A stretch of 64,000 nt of DNA, from assembly GCA_021774735.1 (NCBI GenBank), contig JAJFIS010000022.1, positions 124,001 to 188,000 of the forward strand, given 5' to 3'. A program made the position numbers and the translations under genes. Below are positions 37,114-46,565 of this stretch, piece by piece (within the stretch, counting starts at the first letter, position 1; every line of letters starts with the position of its first letter). Origin of the DNA: Alphaproteobacteria bacterium (GTDB lineage Bacteria; Pseudomonadota; Alphaproteobacteria; Sphingomonadales; Kordiimonadaceae). Under the pieces are notes generated by a model. It did no database searches. It worked only from the letters and a program-made list of their open reading frames with translations, and was not told the origin of the DNA.

Positions 37114-38580
37114 ATGGCCGGCACGGCTGAGGCAAAAGAAAAGATCGCGGAAGCAACCGACGAGTATAAATATGGCTTTGTTAGCGATATTGAAAGCGAT
37201 TTTGCCCCCATTGGGCTGTCTGAAGAGGTGATTCGTTTTATCTCTGCCAAAAAAGATGAGCCAAGCTGGCTTTTAGACTGGCGACTTAAGGCCTATGCCA
37301 TGTGGCAGAAGATGGAAGAGCCTAATTGGGCCAAGGTCGATTATCCCAAGATAGATTATAACGGTATTTATTATTATGCCGCACCGAAGCGAACCGAGAT
37401 TGATAGTCTTGACGAAGTAGACCCAGAACTGCTGCGAACCTATGAAAAGCTTGGCATTCCTATCCGCGAGCAAGAAGTATTAGCAGGCGTTAAGGGGGCG
37501 GCAAAAGTGGCGGTGGACGCGGTCTTTGACAGCGTCAGTGTCGCCACCACTTTCCGCGCTGAGCTATCCAAAGCTGGCGTGATATTCATGTCTATATCAG
37601 AAGCGGTGAAGGAATATCCCGATCTGGTGAAGAAGTATTTGGCAAGCGTCGTGCCGATGCGCGACAATTTTTTCGCAACCCTCAACTGCGCTGTTTTCAC
37701 CGATGGCACCTTTGTTTATATCCCCAAAGGCGTTCGCTGCCCGATGGAGCTGAGCACTTACTTTCGCATTAATGCCGAAAACACTGGCCAGTTTGAGCGC
37801 ACCCTCATCATCGCTGACGAAGGGTCTTATGTGTCATATCTGGAAGGCTGCACGGCGCCGCAAAGGGACGAAAACCAGTTGCATGCCGCAGTGGTGGAGC
37901 TGGTTATCCTAGATGGTGCCGAGATTAAATATTCTACGGTTCAAAATTGGTACCCCGGCGACAAAGACGGTAAAGGTGGCATCTATAATTTTGTCACCAA
38001 ACGCGCCCACTGCAAGGGCAAGGACGCTAAAGTGAGCTGGACCCAAGTGGAAACCGGCTCAGCGGTCACCTGGAAATACCCCAGCTGTATACTGTCTGGT
38101 GAGAACAGTGTTGGTGAATTTTATTCTGTTGCCGTAACAAATAATTACCAGCAAGCTGACACAGGCACTAAAATGATCCACTTAGGCAAGAACAGCCGCT
38201 CGACGATCATCTCAAAGGGTATATCCACTGGCAAGTCCGATAATACTTACCGTGGGCTGGTAAAAGTGCTGGGGGCGGCTGATAATGTGCGTAATTACAC
38301 CCAGTGCGATTCGCTGCTGCTCAGCGACACATGCGGTGCCCACACGGTACCCTATATTGAGGTGAAAAACCCTACCGCCCAAATTGAACATGAGGCAACA
38401 ACCTCGAAAATCAGCGAGGACCAGCTATTTTATTGCCGCGCCCGTGGCATGGGCGAAGAAGAGGCTATCGCCATGATCGTCAACGGTTTTTGCAAAGACG
38501 TCATGCAACACCTACCGATGGAATTTGCCGTAGAGGCACAAAAGTTATTAGGCATCAGCCTGGAAGGCAGCGTTGGATAA
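37114..38580 (+). CDS. sufB: Fe-S cluster assembly scaffold protein SufB
   Basis: SufB, 488 residues, is the core of the SufBC2D complex on which new Fe-S clusters form. It has the family segments [19 protein letters not shown], the beta-helix core ([25 protein letters not shown]) and the conserved C-terminal Cys region [17 protein letters not shown]. The ATG at 37114 has GAGGAG 7 bases upstream; TTG and ATG codons upstream in frame are poorer. Relations: SufC ATPase follows, 4 bases after the stop. Length and key cysteines are normal. Confidence 0.97.
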   Translation: MAGTAEAKEKIAEATDEYKYGFVSDIESDFAPIGLSEEVIRFISAKKDEPSWLLDWRLKAYAMWQKMEEPNWAKVDYPKIDYNGIYYYAAPKRTEIDSLDEVDPELLRTYEKLGIPIREQEVLAGVKGAAKVAVDAVFDSVSVATTFRAELSKAGVIFMSISEAVKEYPDLVKKYLASVVPMRDNFFATLNCAVFTDGTFVYIPKGVRCPMELSTYFRINAENTGQFERTLIIADEGSYVSYLEGCTAPQRDENQLHAAVVELVILDGAEIKYSTVQNWYPGDKDGKGGIYNFVTKRAHCKGKDAKVSWTQVETGSAVTWKYPSCILSGENSVGEFYSVAVTNNYQQADTGTKMIHLGKNSRSTIISKGISTGKSDNTYRGLVKVLGAADNVRNYTQCDSLLLSDTCGAHTVPYIEVKNPTAQIEHEATTSKISEDQLFYCRARGMGEEEAIAMIVNGFCKDVMQHLPMEFAVEAQKLLGISLEGSVG

Positions 38581-38584
38581 AATT

Positions 38585-39322
38585 ATGTTAGAGATTAAGA
38601 ATTTACATGTAAGCATCGGCGATACTCAAATCCTAAAAGGTTTGAACCTACATATTCGCCCCGGTGAAGTGCATGCCATCATGGGACCGAATGGCACCGG
38701 CAAATCGACGCTCGCCAGCACCATTGCAGGCCACCCCAATTATGAGGTGACCGAAGGCAGTATCCACTACCAAGGTGAGGACCTCCTAACACGGGAAAGT
38801 CATGAACGGGCCGCCGCTGGTATTTTCTTGGGCTTTCAATATCCTGTAGAAATTCCTGGTGTATCGAACCTGAACTTTCTGCGTACGGCCTTGAACAGCC
38901 AACGCCGTATTCGCGGTGAAGATGATATGTCGGCAGCTGAATTCATGAAGCTTGTTCGCTTAAAGGCCGATGATTTGGGCTTAAAGCCTGAAATGCTAAA
39001 GCGTTTTGTTAATGTTGGCTTCTCTGGCGGTGAGAAAAAGCGCAATGAAATGGTCCAAATGGCGGTATTAAACCCTACACTTGCGGTTCTCGACGAAACC
39101 GATAGCGGCTTGGATATTGACGCGCTGCGGGTCGTCTCGGACGGCATTAACGCCCAGCGCCGCGATGATACCGCCATATTACTTATCACCCACTATCAGC
39201 GTTTGCTCGATTATGTTCAGCCCGATGTGGTTCATGTTATGGCAGGTGGTCGCATTGTTAAGTCTGGCGATAAGACCCTAGCTGCGGAGCTTGAAGACAA
39301 AGGGTATGCAGCATATGGATAA
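38585..39322 (+). CDS. sufC: Fe-S cluster assembly ATPase SufC
   Basis: SufC, 245 residues, is an ABC-type ATPase that drives conformational change in SufBCD. Walker A GPNGTGKSTLAST, the signature FSGGEKKRNEMVQM and Walker B LAVLDETDSGLDID are intact, and the Q-loop lies in FLGFQYP. The ATG at 38585 gives the usual start MLEIKNLHVSI; a TTG at 38573 overlaps sufB. The stop overlaps the sufD start by 8 bases, so the two are coupled. Confidence 0.97.
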   Translation: MLEIKNLHVSIGDTQILKGLNLHIRPGEVHAIMGPNGTGKSTLASTIAGHPNYEVTEGSIHYQGEDLLTRESHERAAAGIFLGFQYPVEIPGVSNLNFLRTALNSQRRIRGEDDMSAAEFMKLVRLKADDLGLKPEMLKRFVNVGFSGGEKKRNEMVQMAVLNPTLAVLDETDSGLDIDALRVVSDGINAQRRDDTAILLITHYQRLLDYVQPDVVHVMAGGRIVKSGDKTLAAELEDKGYAAYG

Positions 39323-40532
39323 TTATTTCGATACCGTAATTAATGATCAAATAGCTTCACTGCCCAGTGATCCCGCACGTGTGGGCGCACTTACAGCCCT
39401 GAAAAAACTAGGTTTTCCAACTAAGCGTGATGAAAATTGGCGCTATATGGATCTGAGCGGTGTTAAGCAAGCAGCACCATATTTGGCCAGAAACACCGTA
39501 ATCACCCCTGAGCTTTCATCAAGTGATGCTGAAGGCATTAACGCTATATTTATAAATGGTTACGGATTCGATATAAATAAAAACGCCCTCAAAGACGTCG
39601 CTCTCGCTTCCTCCACCAATATCCACAGTGAGGATAATGCCTTCGCATTAGCGAGCCAGGCTCTCGGCCATGATGGTGTATGTCTGAAAATCACCAAAGA
39701 CACAGAGCTCAAAGGCCCAATGCACCTTCATCACCAATGCAAGGATGCGGGCGAATGCGCCATCCACCTACGCCACCAAATTACACTCAACAAGGGTGCG
39801 TCTTTGACGCTAGTGGAGCATTTCAGCGGTGACGAAGACGCGTACTGGGACAATCAGTTGATGCAGATTACGTTGGAAGACGGGGCAACGCTCAAACATG
39901 TCCGCCTTATAGTGGAAGGTGCTAACGCCACCCACACCAGCAAATGCGCAATCCGCCTCGCCGACAACAGCACCTATGAAGGCTTTACACTCATTTGTGG
40001 CGGCAAAGCTGTACGGTCAACCAGCCACATCCAAATGTTGGGCACCGGTGCCCACGCCGATATCGACGGCCTATCGCTCGCCTATAGTGGTCAAATGGCC
40101 GATAGCTTCGTGCAGGTTGAACATCTTGTGCCAGGTGCCACAAGTGACCAAATTCATCGCAACGTGCTGGCAGGCCGTGGCAAAGCAGCCTTCCAAGGGC
40201 GTATTATTGTGGCACGGGATGCCCAAAAGACCAACGCCGACCAAAGTTGCAAGTCCTTATTGCTCGACCGCAGCGCAGAAGTGAACACCAAGCCCGAATT
40301 GGAAATTTTTGCTGATGATGTGAAATGCAGCCACGGCGCAACGGTGGGCGAACTAGACGAAAAAGCGCTCTACTATATGCTCGCCCGGGGCATTGACCCT
40401 GTAACCGCAAAAGCATTATTGGTTGAAGCCTTCGCAAGTGGTGCCTTTGCCCGCGTTGAGGCGGAGAGTGTTCGAAGTGCCATTAGTGAAAGCTTGCAAA
40501 ATTGGCTAAATGCGGAGACCAAATATGGTTAA
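39315..40532 (+). CDS. sufD: Fe-S cluster assembly protein SufD
   Basis: SufD, about 405 residues, is the SufB paralogue in the scaffold complex and aids iron acquisition. The N-terminal helical part (KKLGFPTKRDENWRYMDLSG) and the beta-helix domain with VEHLVPGATSDQIHRNVLAGRG and AQKTNADQSCKSLLL are typical, and KCSHGATVGELDEKALYYM is the conserved C-terminal segment with its His. The ATG at 39315 overlaps sufC by 8 bases. It overlaps sufS by 8 bases. Confidence 0.96.
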   Translation: MDNYFDTVINDQIASLPSDPARVGALTALKKLGFPTKRDENWRYMDLSGVKQAAPYLARNTVITPELSSSDAEGINAIFINGYGFDINKNALKDVALASSTNIHSEDNAFALASQALGHDGVCLKITKDTELKGPMHLHHQCKDAGECAIHLRHQITLNKGASLTLVEHFSGDEDAYWDNQLMQITLEDGATLKHVRLIVEGANATHTSKCAIRLADNSTYEGFTLICGGKAVRSTSHIQMLGTGAHADIDGLSLAYSGQMADSFVQVEHLVPGATSDQIHRNVLAGRGKAAFQGRIIVARDAQKTNADQSCKSLLLDRSAEVNTKPELEIFADDVKCSHGATVGELDEKALYYMLARGIDPVTAKALLVEAFASGAFARVEAESVRSAISESLQNWLNAETKYG

Positions 40533-41787
40533 TGCCAACTTAGACATAAAGTCACAAGGCACCGGCCTGCTGGACGTCGCTAAAATCCGCGAAGACTTCC
40601 CTATATTCAAGCAAAAGGTTTACAGTAAGCCCCTAACCTTTTTGGATACTGCCGCCAGCGCACAGAAGCCCAAACAAGTGCTTGATGCAGAACGTAATAT
40701 ATCAGAAACCTGTTACGCCAATATCCACCGTGGGGTCTATAAATTCTCTCAGGACGCCACTCAGGCTTATGAAGATGCCCGCGAAACTGTGCGCGCATTT
40801 TTGAGCGCCGAGCATACAAATGAATGTGTTTTTGTTCGCGGCGCAACAGAGGGTATTAACTTGGTCGCCCAAAGCTGGGGCCGGGCTAATATATCTGCGG
40901 GCGACGAAATTATTCTAACCACGATCGAGCACCATTCGAACATTGTGCCGTGGCAAATGCTGGCCGAAGAAAAAGGGGCTATAATTCGGGTTATTCCGGT
41001 TGATGATACCGCAACGCTAGATATGGATGTTTATGCTAACCTTTTGAATGAGCGCACCAAAATGGTCGCGGTTGGCCATATATCGAACGCCGTTGGCACC
41101 ATCAATCCGATCGCTGATATCATCCGCATGGCCCATAGTGCAGGCGCGGTCGCTTTGATCGATGGTTGCCAAGCTGCACCGCATATGCGCCTGAATATGC
41201 AGGCCTTAGACGCAGACTTTTATGTCTTTTCAGCCCATAAAGCATATGGCCCCACGGGCATTGGAGTGCTTTACGGCAAGCAGGCTCTGCTGGATGCCAT
41301 GCCCCCATGGCACGGCGGCGGCGATATGATCAAAACCGTCAGCTTTGAGGGCACGACCTATAATGACCTGCCCTATAAATTTGAGGCTGGCACCCCGCAT
41401 ATAACCGGTGGCATTGGCATGAAGGCAGCGCTGGACTATATGAACGGCATCGGCTTTGACGCCATTAACGCCCATGAAAATGCCCTGATGGCCTATGCCT
41501 TGGACGCCCTAAGCGGCTTTAATAGCTTACGCCAAATTGGTACCTCAAAGGACCGGGGCGCACTGATCAGCTTTGTTATGGACCATGCCCACCCCCATGA
41601 CATTGGCACCATTTTAGACCGCCAAGGGGTAGCCGTACGTGCTGGCCACCACTGCGCCCAACCTGTGATGGACCATTTCGGCCTGCCCGGCACCGTGCGG
41701 GCCAGTTTTGGCATTTATAACGACTACGGCGATATTGACCGCTTGGTCGCGGGACTGCATAAAGTGAATGAGATATTTGGATCATGA
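40525..41787 (+). CDS. sufS: Cysteine desulfurase SufS
   Basis: SufS, 420 residues, is a group II PLP cysteine desulfurase that supplies persulfide sulfur to the SufBCD scaffold. The PLP lysine lies in FSAHKAYGPTGIGVLYG, the catalytic cysteine in RAGHHCAQPVM, and the PLP-contacting His in TIEHHSNIVPW. GGAG sits 7 bases before the ATG at 40525, which overlaps sufD. No sufE or sufU gene is seen in the window; alphaproteobacteria usually carry sufE elsewhere. Confidence 0.96.
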   Translation: MVNANLDIKSQGTGLLDVAKIREDFPIFKQKVYSKPLTFLDTAASAQKPKQVLDAERNISETCYANIHRGVYKFSQDATQAYEDARETVRAFLSAEHTNECVFVRGATEGINLVAQSWGRANISAGDEIILTTIEHHSNIVPWQMLAEEKGAIIRVIPVDDTATLDMDVYANLLNERTKMVAVGHISNAVGTINPIADIIRMAHSAGAVALIDGCQAAPHMRLNMQALDADFYVFSAHKAYGPTGIGVLYGKQALLDAMPPWHGGGDMIKTVSFEGTTYNDLPYKFEAGTPHITGGIGMKAALDYMNGIGFDAINAHENALMAYALDALSGFNSLRQIGTSKDRGALISFVMDHAHPHDIGTILDRQGVAVRAGHHCAQPVMDHFGLPGTVRASFGIYNDYGDIDRLVAGLHKVNEIFGS

Positions 41788-42329
41788 GCGACACCATGAA
41801 TGATAGTGACAAAAAACGAGACGTGATGGATATGAGCGTGCAAGGTGATTTTCCGGCTGAAAATAGGCCCAACGCCCCAACTCGCCCACGGGTGGGAGAT
41901 TTAACAGAGGCATCCTCCAGTGAAGGGGATTTCTTTCTCGATAAATTTTTGAATGAGCCCAAGGTTGATGAGGCGCAGGCTGAGGCGAGCATGCCTATTG
42001 AAGCCGCAGATATGAGCCCCGCGATGATTGCCCTGCGTGAAACCATCATTGAAGCCCTGCGCGAGATATATGACCCAGAAATTCCGGTAAACATCTATGA
42101 GATGGGCCTGATTTATGCGGTGAATGTGGCTGAGGATGCATCCGTTGAAGTTGTCATGACCCTGACAACGCCGCATTGCCCAGTGGCCGAAAGCATGCCG
42201 GGTGAGATTGAGCTGAAGGTCGCGTCCGTGCCCGGCGTGATGGAAGCCAAAGTTAATTTAGTTTGGGAACCGCCGTGGGAAATGTCCTGCATGAGCGATG
42301 AAGCCCGTCTTGAACTTGGATTGTTATAG
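41784..42329 (+). CDS. sufT: Fe-S cluster maturation protein SufT (MIP18/DUF59 family)
   Basis: A 181-residue protein with a C-terminal MIP18/PaaD-type domain from about residue 80: LREIYDPEIPVNIYEMGLIYAV, then TTPHCPVAESMPGEIE with the conserved Cys. About 80 N-terminal residues are acidic and low in predicted structure. SufT proteins help cluster delivery when demand for Fe-S is high. Its ATG overlaps the sufS stop by 4 bases (ATGA), so it is firmly part of the operon. The N-terminal extension is also seen in other alphaproteobacterial members. Confidence 0.92.
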   Translation: MSDTMNDSDKKRDVMDMSVQGDFPAENRPNAPTRPRVGDLTEASSSEGDFFLDKFLNEPKVDEAQAEASMPIEAADMSPAMIALRETIIEALREIYDPEIPVNIYEMGLIYAVNVAEDASVEVVMTLTTPHCPVAESMPGEIELKVASVPGVMEAKVNLVWEPPWEMSCMSDEARLELGLL

Positions 42330-42342
42330 GAGCGTAATAAAT

Positions 42343-42669
42343 ATGTCGATAATTTCTGTAACAGATAATGCCGCTGACCATATCCGCGATATGATGGCAA
42401 AAAACGATAAAGCCATTGGCTTTCGCTTAGGTACCAACACGCAGGGCTGCAACGGCCTTAGCTATACCATCGACTATGTGGTTAATGCGCTTGAAGATGA
42501 TGAAATTGTTGAGACCGGCGGCGTGAAAATTTTTGTCGCGCGAACGGACCTGCTGCATTTAATGGGCACGCGCATTGACTGGGAAGACAGCATGTTTTCC
42601 ACCGGTTTCAGCTTCACAAACCCCAACGAATCTGGTCGTTGTGGCTGCGGCGAAAGCTTTACTGTTTAA
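42343..42669 (+). CDS. sufA: A-type Fe-S carrier protein
   Basis: A 108-residue HesB/IscA-family carrier with the three ligand cysteines: C in TQGCNGLSY and CGC in RCGCGESF. It moves assembled clusters from SufBCD to client proteins. AGGAG lies 9 bases before the ATG at 42343; a longer reading from 42298 overlaps sufT. It is the last suf gene, with a crotonase 41 bases downstream. Whether it is functionally SufA or ErpA-like cannot be decided, but position favours SufA. Confidence 0.93.
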   Translation: MSIISVTDNAADHIRDMMAKNDKAIGFRLGTNTQGCNGLSYTIDYVVNALEDDEIVETGGVKIFVARTDLLHLMGTRIDWEDSMFSTGFSFTNPNESGRCGCGESFTV

Positions 42670-42710
42670 CAAAATTGATTGCCCCAATTACCTCAATTTT
42701 AGGAAATCTC

Positions 42711-43475
42711 ATGACCGATCATATTACTGTCACCCAAAATGGCCCTGTGATGGAGCTTTACTTCAACCGACCTGAAAAGAAAAACGCCATCACCGATGCC
42801 ATGTACGGCAAACTAGCGGACAGTTTAAATAGCGCCGATGCGGACGATAATGTTCGCGCGGTAATTTTAACCGGTAACGGCGACGCTTTCACCGCGGGTA
42901 ATGACCTGATGGATTTTGCAACGGTCAACGCCAGTGGTAAGCGGCTTGAAGACCAAAATGTAACACGGTATCTGCACGCCCTTGCCGGTTTTACCAAGCC
43001 CCTGATTATGGCGGTAAACGGCTTGGCCGTTGGCATTGGCACCACCATGTGTCTGCACGCGGACCTGGTTTTTGTCTCAGGTGAAGCCAGCTTCACCACA
43101 CCTTTCGTTAACTTAGCTGTCGTCCCAGAGGCCGCCTCATCAACCCTTATGCCGCGCCTAATAGGTCACCGCAGGGCCTATGCCATGTTCGCCCTCGGTG
43201 AGAAGGTCAGCGCTTCAGACGCGGTTAGTTGGGGTATCGCCAATAAATTGGTGCCCTTGGACGGCCTGATGTTTGCCGCCCGCAGTGCCGCCGAAAAGCT
43301 CGCCGCCAAAGCGCCAAATTCGCTGAAGCTCACCAAGGCCTTGATGCGCGGCACACCTGAAGATATCAAAGCCATTATGGCACAAGAAAATGTTCATTTT
43401 GGCGCGCAGCTCGTCTCCGCCGAAGCGGGAGAGGCTTTCACAGCCTTCGCAGAGAAGCGCCCGCCTAAGTTTTAA
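42711..43475 (+). CDS. Crotonase family protein, probably enoyl-CoA delta-isomerase-like
   Basis: This 254-residue crotonase has the oxyanion segment AFTAGNDLMDFA and the LAVGIGTTMCLHADLVF loop. The first hydratase glutamate is Thr, but VVPEAASSTLMP keeps a Glu where delta3,delta2-enoyl-CoA isomerases have their catalytic base, and FTTPFVNLAVVPE closely follows the isomerase pattern. It would therefore shift double bonds of unsaturated acyl-CoA during beta-oxidation. AGGAAA lies 7 bases before the ATG. It follows sufA by 41 bases and may be read from the suf promoter without being functionally linked. Confidence 0.82.
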   Translation: MTDHITVTQNGPVMELYFNRPEKKNAITDAMYGKLADSLNSADADDNVRAVILTGNGDAFTAGNDLMDFATVNASGKRLEDQNVTRYLHALAGFTKPLIMAVNGLAVGIGTTMCLHADLVFVSGEASFTTPFVNLAVVPEAASSTLMPRLIGHRRAYAMFALGEKVSASDAVSWGIANKLVPLDGLMFAARSAAEKLAAKAPNSLKLTKALMRGTPEDIKAIMAQENVHFGAQLVSAEAGEAFTAFAEKRPPKF

Positions 43476-43607
43476 GGGACCTTGGCTGCTTGGTAAACTT
43501 ACTGTTAAATTTTTGACATAGCCCCAAAAGACGTTAGTCTTCTTATCAAAGCCCTTGAATTTAGGTTCAAAGGGCCAATAATGAGATCATCAGCGGAGTG
43601 AAACACC

Positions 43608-44651
43608 GTGAGCGAACAAAGCGAGCTTTTAGGGAAATTAAAAATTGACCGGTCCGCACAAAATGGCGGTGGGGGCTCCAAGAAATGGATTTTCCTGACA
43701 GCCCTGTTTTTCCTGACTTCAGCATATCTTAGTTATAAGCTTCTTAGTTATCAGCCCTTTATGCCTGATAAAAATCCTCCTGAAGTAACAAGTCATGTCT
43801 CGCCAAAAAATCGTTCAGCGCAAGAAACCGTAAGCCAAGCTGCCACAACAATCCCGAAGCCTAGCATTGCCAGCGCAGAAGTTTTAAACGCCTCCGGCTA
43901 TATCACTGCGCGACGTCTTGCCACTGTATCGGCTGAAATTACTGGCCTGATCACCGAAGTCTTGGTGGAAGAAGGCATGCGAGTCGAAAAAGGCCAGATA
44001 CTGGCTCGCCTTGATGATACCATTGCTCGAGTGAATCTAGACAGCGCCAAAGCGCAAATCCGTGTCACCACATCCCAAATCAAAGGCACCGCAATTAACC
44101 TAAAAGAAGCTGAGCGTGTGCTAGCTAGGGTATCGAAGCTTAACAGCAGCGAGTTTTCCTCCGAAGCCAACTTAACGCGCGCTAGAGCCAATGTGGAAAA
44201 CCTGAAAACATCACTCGCGGCGCAGCGAGCACAACAGGATGTCTTAAAGCTCGACATTATTCGCCAACTAGAACGCCTGAATGACCATACCATCCGCGCA
44301 CCTTTCACCGGTGTTGTGACGGTTAAAAATGCTCAACCGGGCGAAATTATATCACCGGTTTCCGCCGGCGGCGGCTTCACCCGCACCGGCATTTGTACCA
44401 TCGTTGATATGAACTCGCTGGAAATAGAAGTTGACGTTAATGAGGCCTTCATAGGCCGCGTTTTTGCTGGGCAGCGTGTTAAAGCCAATTTGGACGCCTA
44501 CCCGAACTGGGATATTGCGGCGAATGTTATTGCCATTATTCCAACCGCTGACCGCGCCAAAGCAACAGTGCGGATCCGTATCGCCATTGAGAATAAAGAC
44601 ACAAGAATTTTGCCTGATATGGGTGTGAAAGTAGCCTTTTTAAAGAAGTGA
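43608..44651 (+). CDS. Periplasmic adaptor (membrane fusion protein) of an ABC exporter
   Basis: A 347-residue HlyD/MacA-type adaptor. It has an N-terminal membrane anchor (WIFLTALFFLTSAYLSYKLL), a split biotinyl-lipoyl domain (LITEVLVEEGMRVEKGQILARLDD and NDHTIRAPFTGVVTVKNAQPGE), a coiled-coil hairpin between them and a beta-barrel domain. The start is a GTG with GCGGAGTG about 9 bases upstream. It is followed by an ATPase and two FtsX-type permeases, making a tripartite exporter that would need an outer-membrane channel from elsewhere. Substrate unknown. Confidence 0.9.
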   Translation: MSEQSELLGKLKIDRSAQNGGGGSKKWIFLTALFFLTSAYLSYKLLSYQPFMPDKNPPEVTSHVSPKNRSAQETVSQAATTIPKPSIASAEVLNASGYITARRLATVSAEITGLITEVLVEEGMRVEKGQILARLDDTIARVNLDSAKAQIRVTTSQIKGTAINLKEAERVLARVSKLNSSEFSSEANLTRARANVENLKTSLAAQRAQQDVLKLDIIRQLERLNDHTIRAPFTGVVTVKNAQPGEIISPVSAGGGFTRTGICTIVDMNSLEIEVDVNEAFIGRVFAGQRVKANLDAYPNWDIAANVIAIIPTADRAKATVRIRIAIENKDTRILPDMGVKVAFLKK

Positions 44652-44689
44652 GCCATAACCACAAATGATAGATATAAGGATATTACCCC

Positions 44690-45379
44690 ATGAGTGAGAC
44701 ATTGTTTGACCTGAAAAATGTGCGCAAATATTTCACCCGTGGCGCAGAAGAAATCCATGTATTTGATGGGCTAAACCTAGAAATCGAAAAGGGTGATTTT
44801 GTCGCTATCATGGGGCCATCAGGTTCTGGCAAGACCACGCTTTTAAATATGTTGGGGGGAGTTGACCAACCAACGGACGGCGAAATTTCATTCAGCGGTG
44901 ATCGCATTGATAATTTGTCAGAAGGGGCTTTGGCAAATTGGCGGGCAACCAATATCGGCTTCATATTCCAGTTTTATAACCTGATGCCGATGCTGTCCGC
45001 CGCCCGCAATGTTGAGTTGCCCCTGCTGTTGACCAACTTGTCAGCCAAACAGCGCAAAGAAAATGTCGCCACTGCATTAGAGCTCGTCGACTTAGCTGAC
45101 CGAACAACCCACAAGCCTCGCGAGATGTCTGGTGGTCAACAGCAAAGGGTGGCTATTGCCCGTGCGATCGTTTCAGACCCCAAAATGTTGCTCTGCGATG
45201 AGCCCACGGGTGATTTGGACCGTGAGACCGCCGATGAAATTCTTTCCATGCTCCAGCTATTGAACCGCGACTTTGGCAAAACCATCGTCATGGTGACCCA
45301 CGACCCACTGGCGGCAAAATATGCCAAACGTATTTTGCACTTGGATAAAGGCAATTTTATTAGCGAGGAGGTCGACTGA
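44690..45379 (+). CDS. ABC transporter ATP-binding protein (MacB/LolD type)
   Basis: A 229-residue ATPase with Walker A GPSGSGKTTLLNML, Q-loop FIFQFYNLMP, signature MSGGQQQRVAIARA and Walker B LLCDEPTGDLD, and H-loop VTHDPLA. The sequence belongs to the MacB/LolD/DevA group that serves FtsX-like permeases. AAGGA lies 10 bases before the ATG. Its stop and the next start share a base (TGATG). It powers the exporter encoded by the neighbours. Confidence 0.94.
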   Translation: MSETLFDLKNVRKYFTRGAEEIHVFDGLNLEIEKGDFVAIMGPSGSGKTTLLNMLGGVDQPTDGEISFSGDRIDNLSEGALANWRATNIGFIFQFYNLMPMLSAARNVELPLLLTNLSAKQRKENVATALELVDLADRTTHKPREMSGGQQQRVAIARAIVSDPKMLLCDEPTGDLDRETADEILSMLQLLNRDFGKTIVMVTHDPLAAKYAKRILHLDKGNFISEEVD

Positions 45380-46536
45380 TGGGTGATCTTTACCTCGTCT
45401 TTAAAAACCTGACCCGTAAGAAGATGCGCTTGGCCCTAACGCTGTTCGCCACCTTCATCGCCTTCATGATTTTTGGCACCATTTCAGCCTTCCAAAGCGC
45501 ACTAGACAGCGGAGTAGAGCTATCCGCCGATGACCGTTTGATCACGGTGAATAAGATCAATTTCACTCAGCCTTTGCCGATAGCCTATTACAACCGGGTG
45601 CGCACTGTTGATGGTATTGTTGAAGTAACTCATCTCAATTGGTTTGGTGGTTATTACCAAGATCCAAAAAACTTCCTACCGATGATGGCGGTGAATGAAA
45701 ATACTTTCCTGAAAGTTTATAATGAACTGGTTTTGACCGATGAAGAAGAAGCCGCTTGGAAGGGCAACCGTCAAGGCCTTATAGTCGGCGAAAATGCCGC
45801 CCGTCAATATGGCTGGAAGAAGGGCGACCGCATCCCTATCAATTCGAATATATTCTCACAAAAAGACGGCACCACAAGTTGGGATTTCACCATTGAGGCG
45901 GTCTATACAGGTGAACAAGAGCAAACCGACACAAGTGGGCTCTATTTCCACTATAAATATTTCAATGAGACCCAGTCTTTTGGCGGCAATTATATCGGAT
46001 GGATGGGCGTGCGAACTGCTGACCCTGCCCGCAATGGAGAGGTCATTAAAGCCATTGATGATATGTTCGTTAATTCGCCCTTTGAAACCGAAACAGTACC
46101 CGAGAAAGCTTTCAATCAAGCGTTCCTAGCCCAAATTGGTAACTTGGGCCTAATCCTGTCGTCGGTTATATTTGCGGCTTTCTTCATCATTCTCGTTATT
46201 GTTGGTAATTCAATGATTTTAGCAATCCGTGAACGCACAAGTGAAATCGCAGTGCTCAAGACCATTGGGTTTAAGTCTGGGCGCATTTTCGCAATGGTCC
46301 TTAGCGAAAGTATATTTCTAGCCCTAATGGGGGGTGGCCTTGGTTTGCTGGCCTCTTTTGGGCTGATTGAACTTTTTAATGGTTCAGGAGTTGCCCAATT
46401 GCCGACCTTAGTATTAAAGCCTCATATTATTATGCAGTCGCTGATGTTCATGTTGTTACTGGGAGGCATCACAGGCATATTCCCAGCCATAACAGCTCAG
46501 CGCCTTAATATCATCTCTGCGCTCAGCCGCCATTAA
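45379..46536 (+). CDS. ABC transporter permease, FtsX/MacB type (first of two)
   Basis: This 385-residue permease has an N-terminal helix (LALTLFATFIAFMIFGTIS), a large periplasmic domain of about 230 residues, and three C-terminal helices (LGLILSSVIFAAFFIILVIVG, SIFLALMGGGLGLLASFGLI, and a last one near the end) with the FtsX segment SEIAVLKTIGFKSG. It would pair with the second permease as a heterodimer. Coupled to the ATPase gene by a one-base overlap. Confidence 0.9.
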   Translation: MGDLYLVFKNLTRKKMRLALTLFATFIAFMIFGTISAFQSALDSGVELSADDRLITVNKINFTQPLPIAYYNRVRTVDGIVEVTHLNWFGGYYQDPKNFLPMMAVNENTFLKVYNELVLTDEEEAAWKGNRQGLIVGENAARQYGWKKGDRIPINSNIFSQKDGTTSWDFTIEAVYTGEQEQTDTSGLYFHYKYFNETQSFGGNYIGWMGVRTADPARNGEVIKAIDDMFVNSPFETETVPEKAFNQAFLAQIGNLGLILSSVIFAAFFIILVIVGNSMILAIRERTSEIAVLKTIGFKSGRIFAMVLSESIFLALMGGGLGLLASFGLIELFNGSGVAQLPTLVLKPHIIMQSLMFMLLLGGITGIFPAITAQRLNIISALSRH

Positions 46537-46565
46537 AGCTGGCCATAATAGCTGAAAGGAAGCCC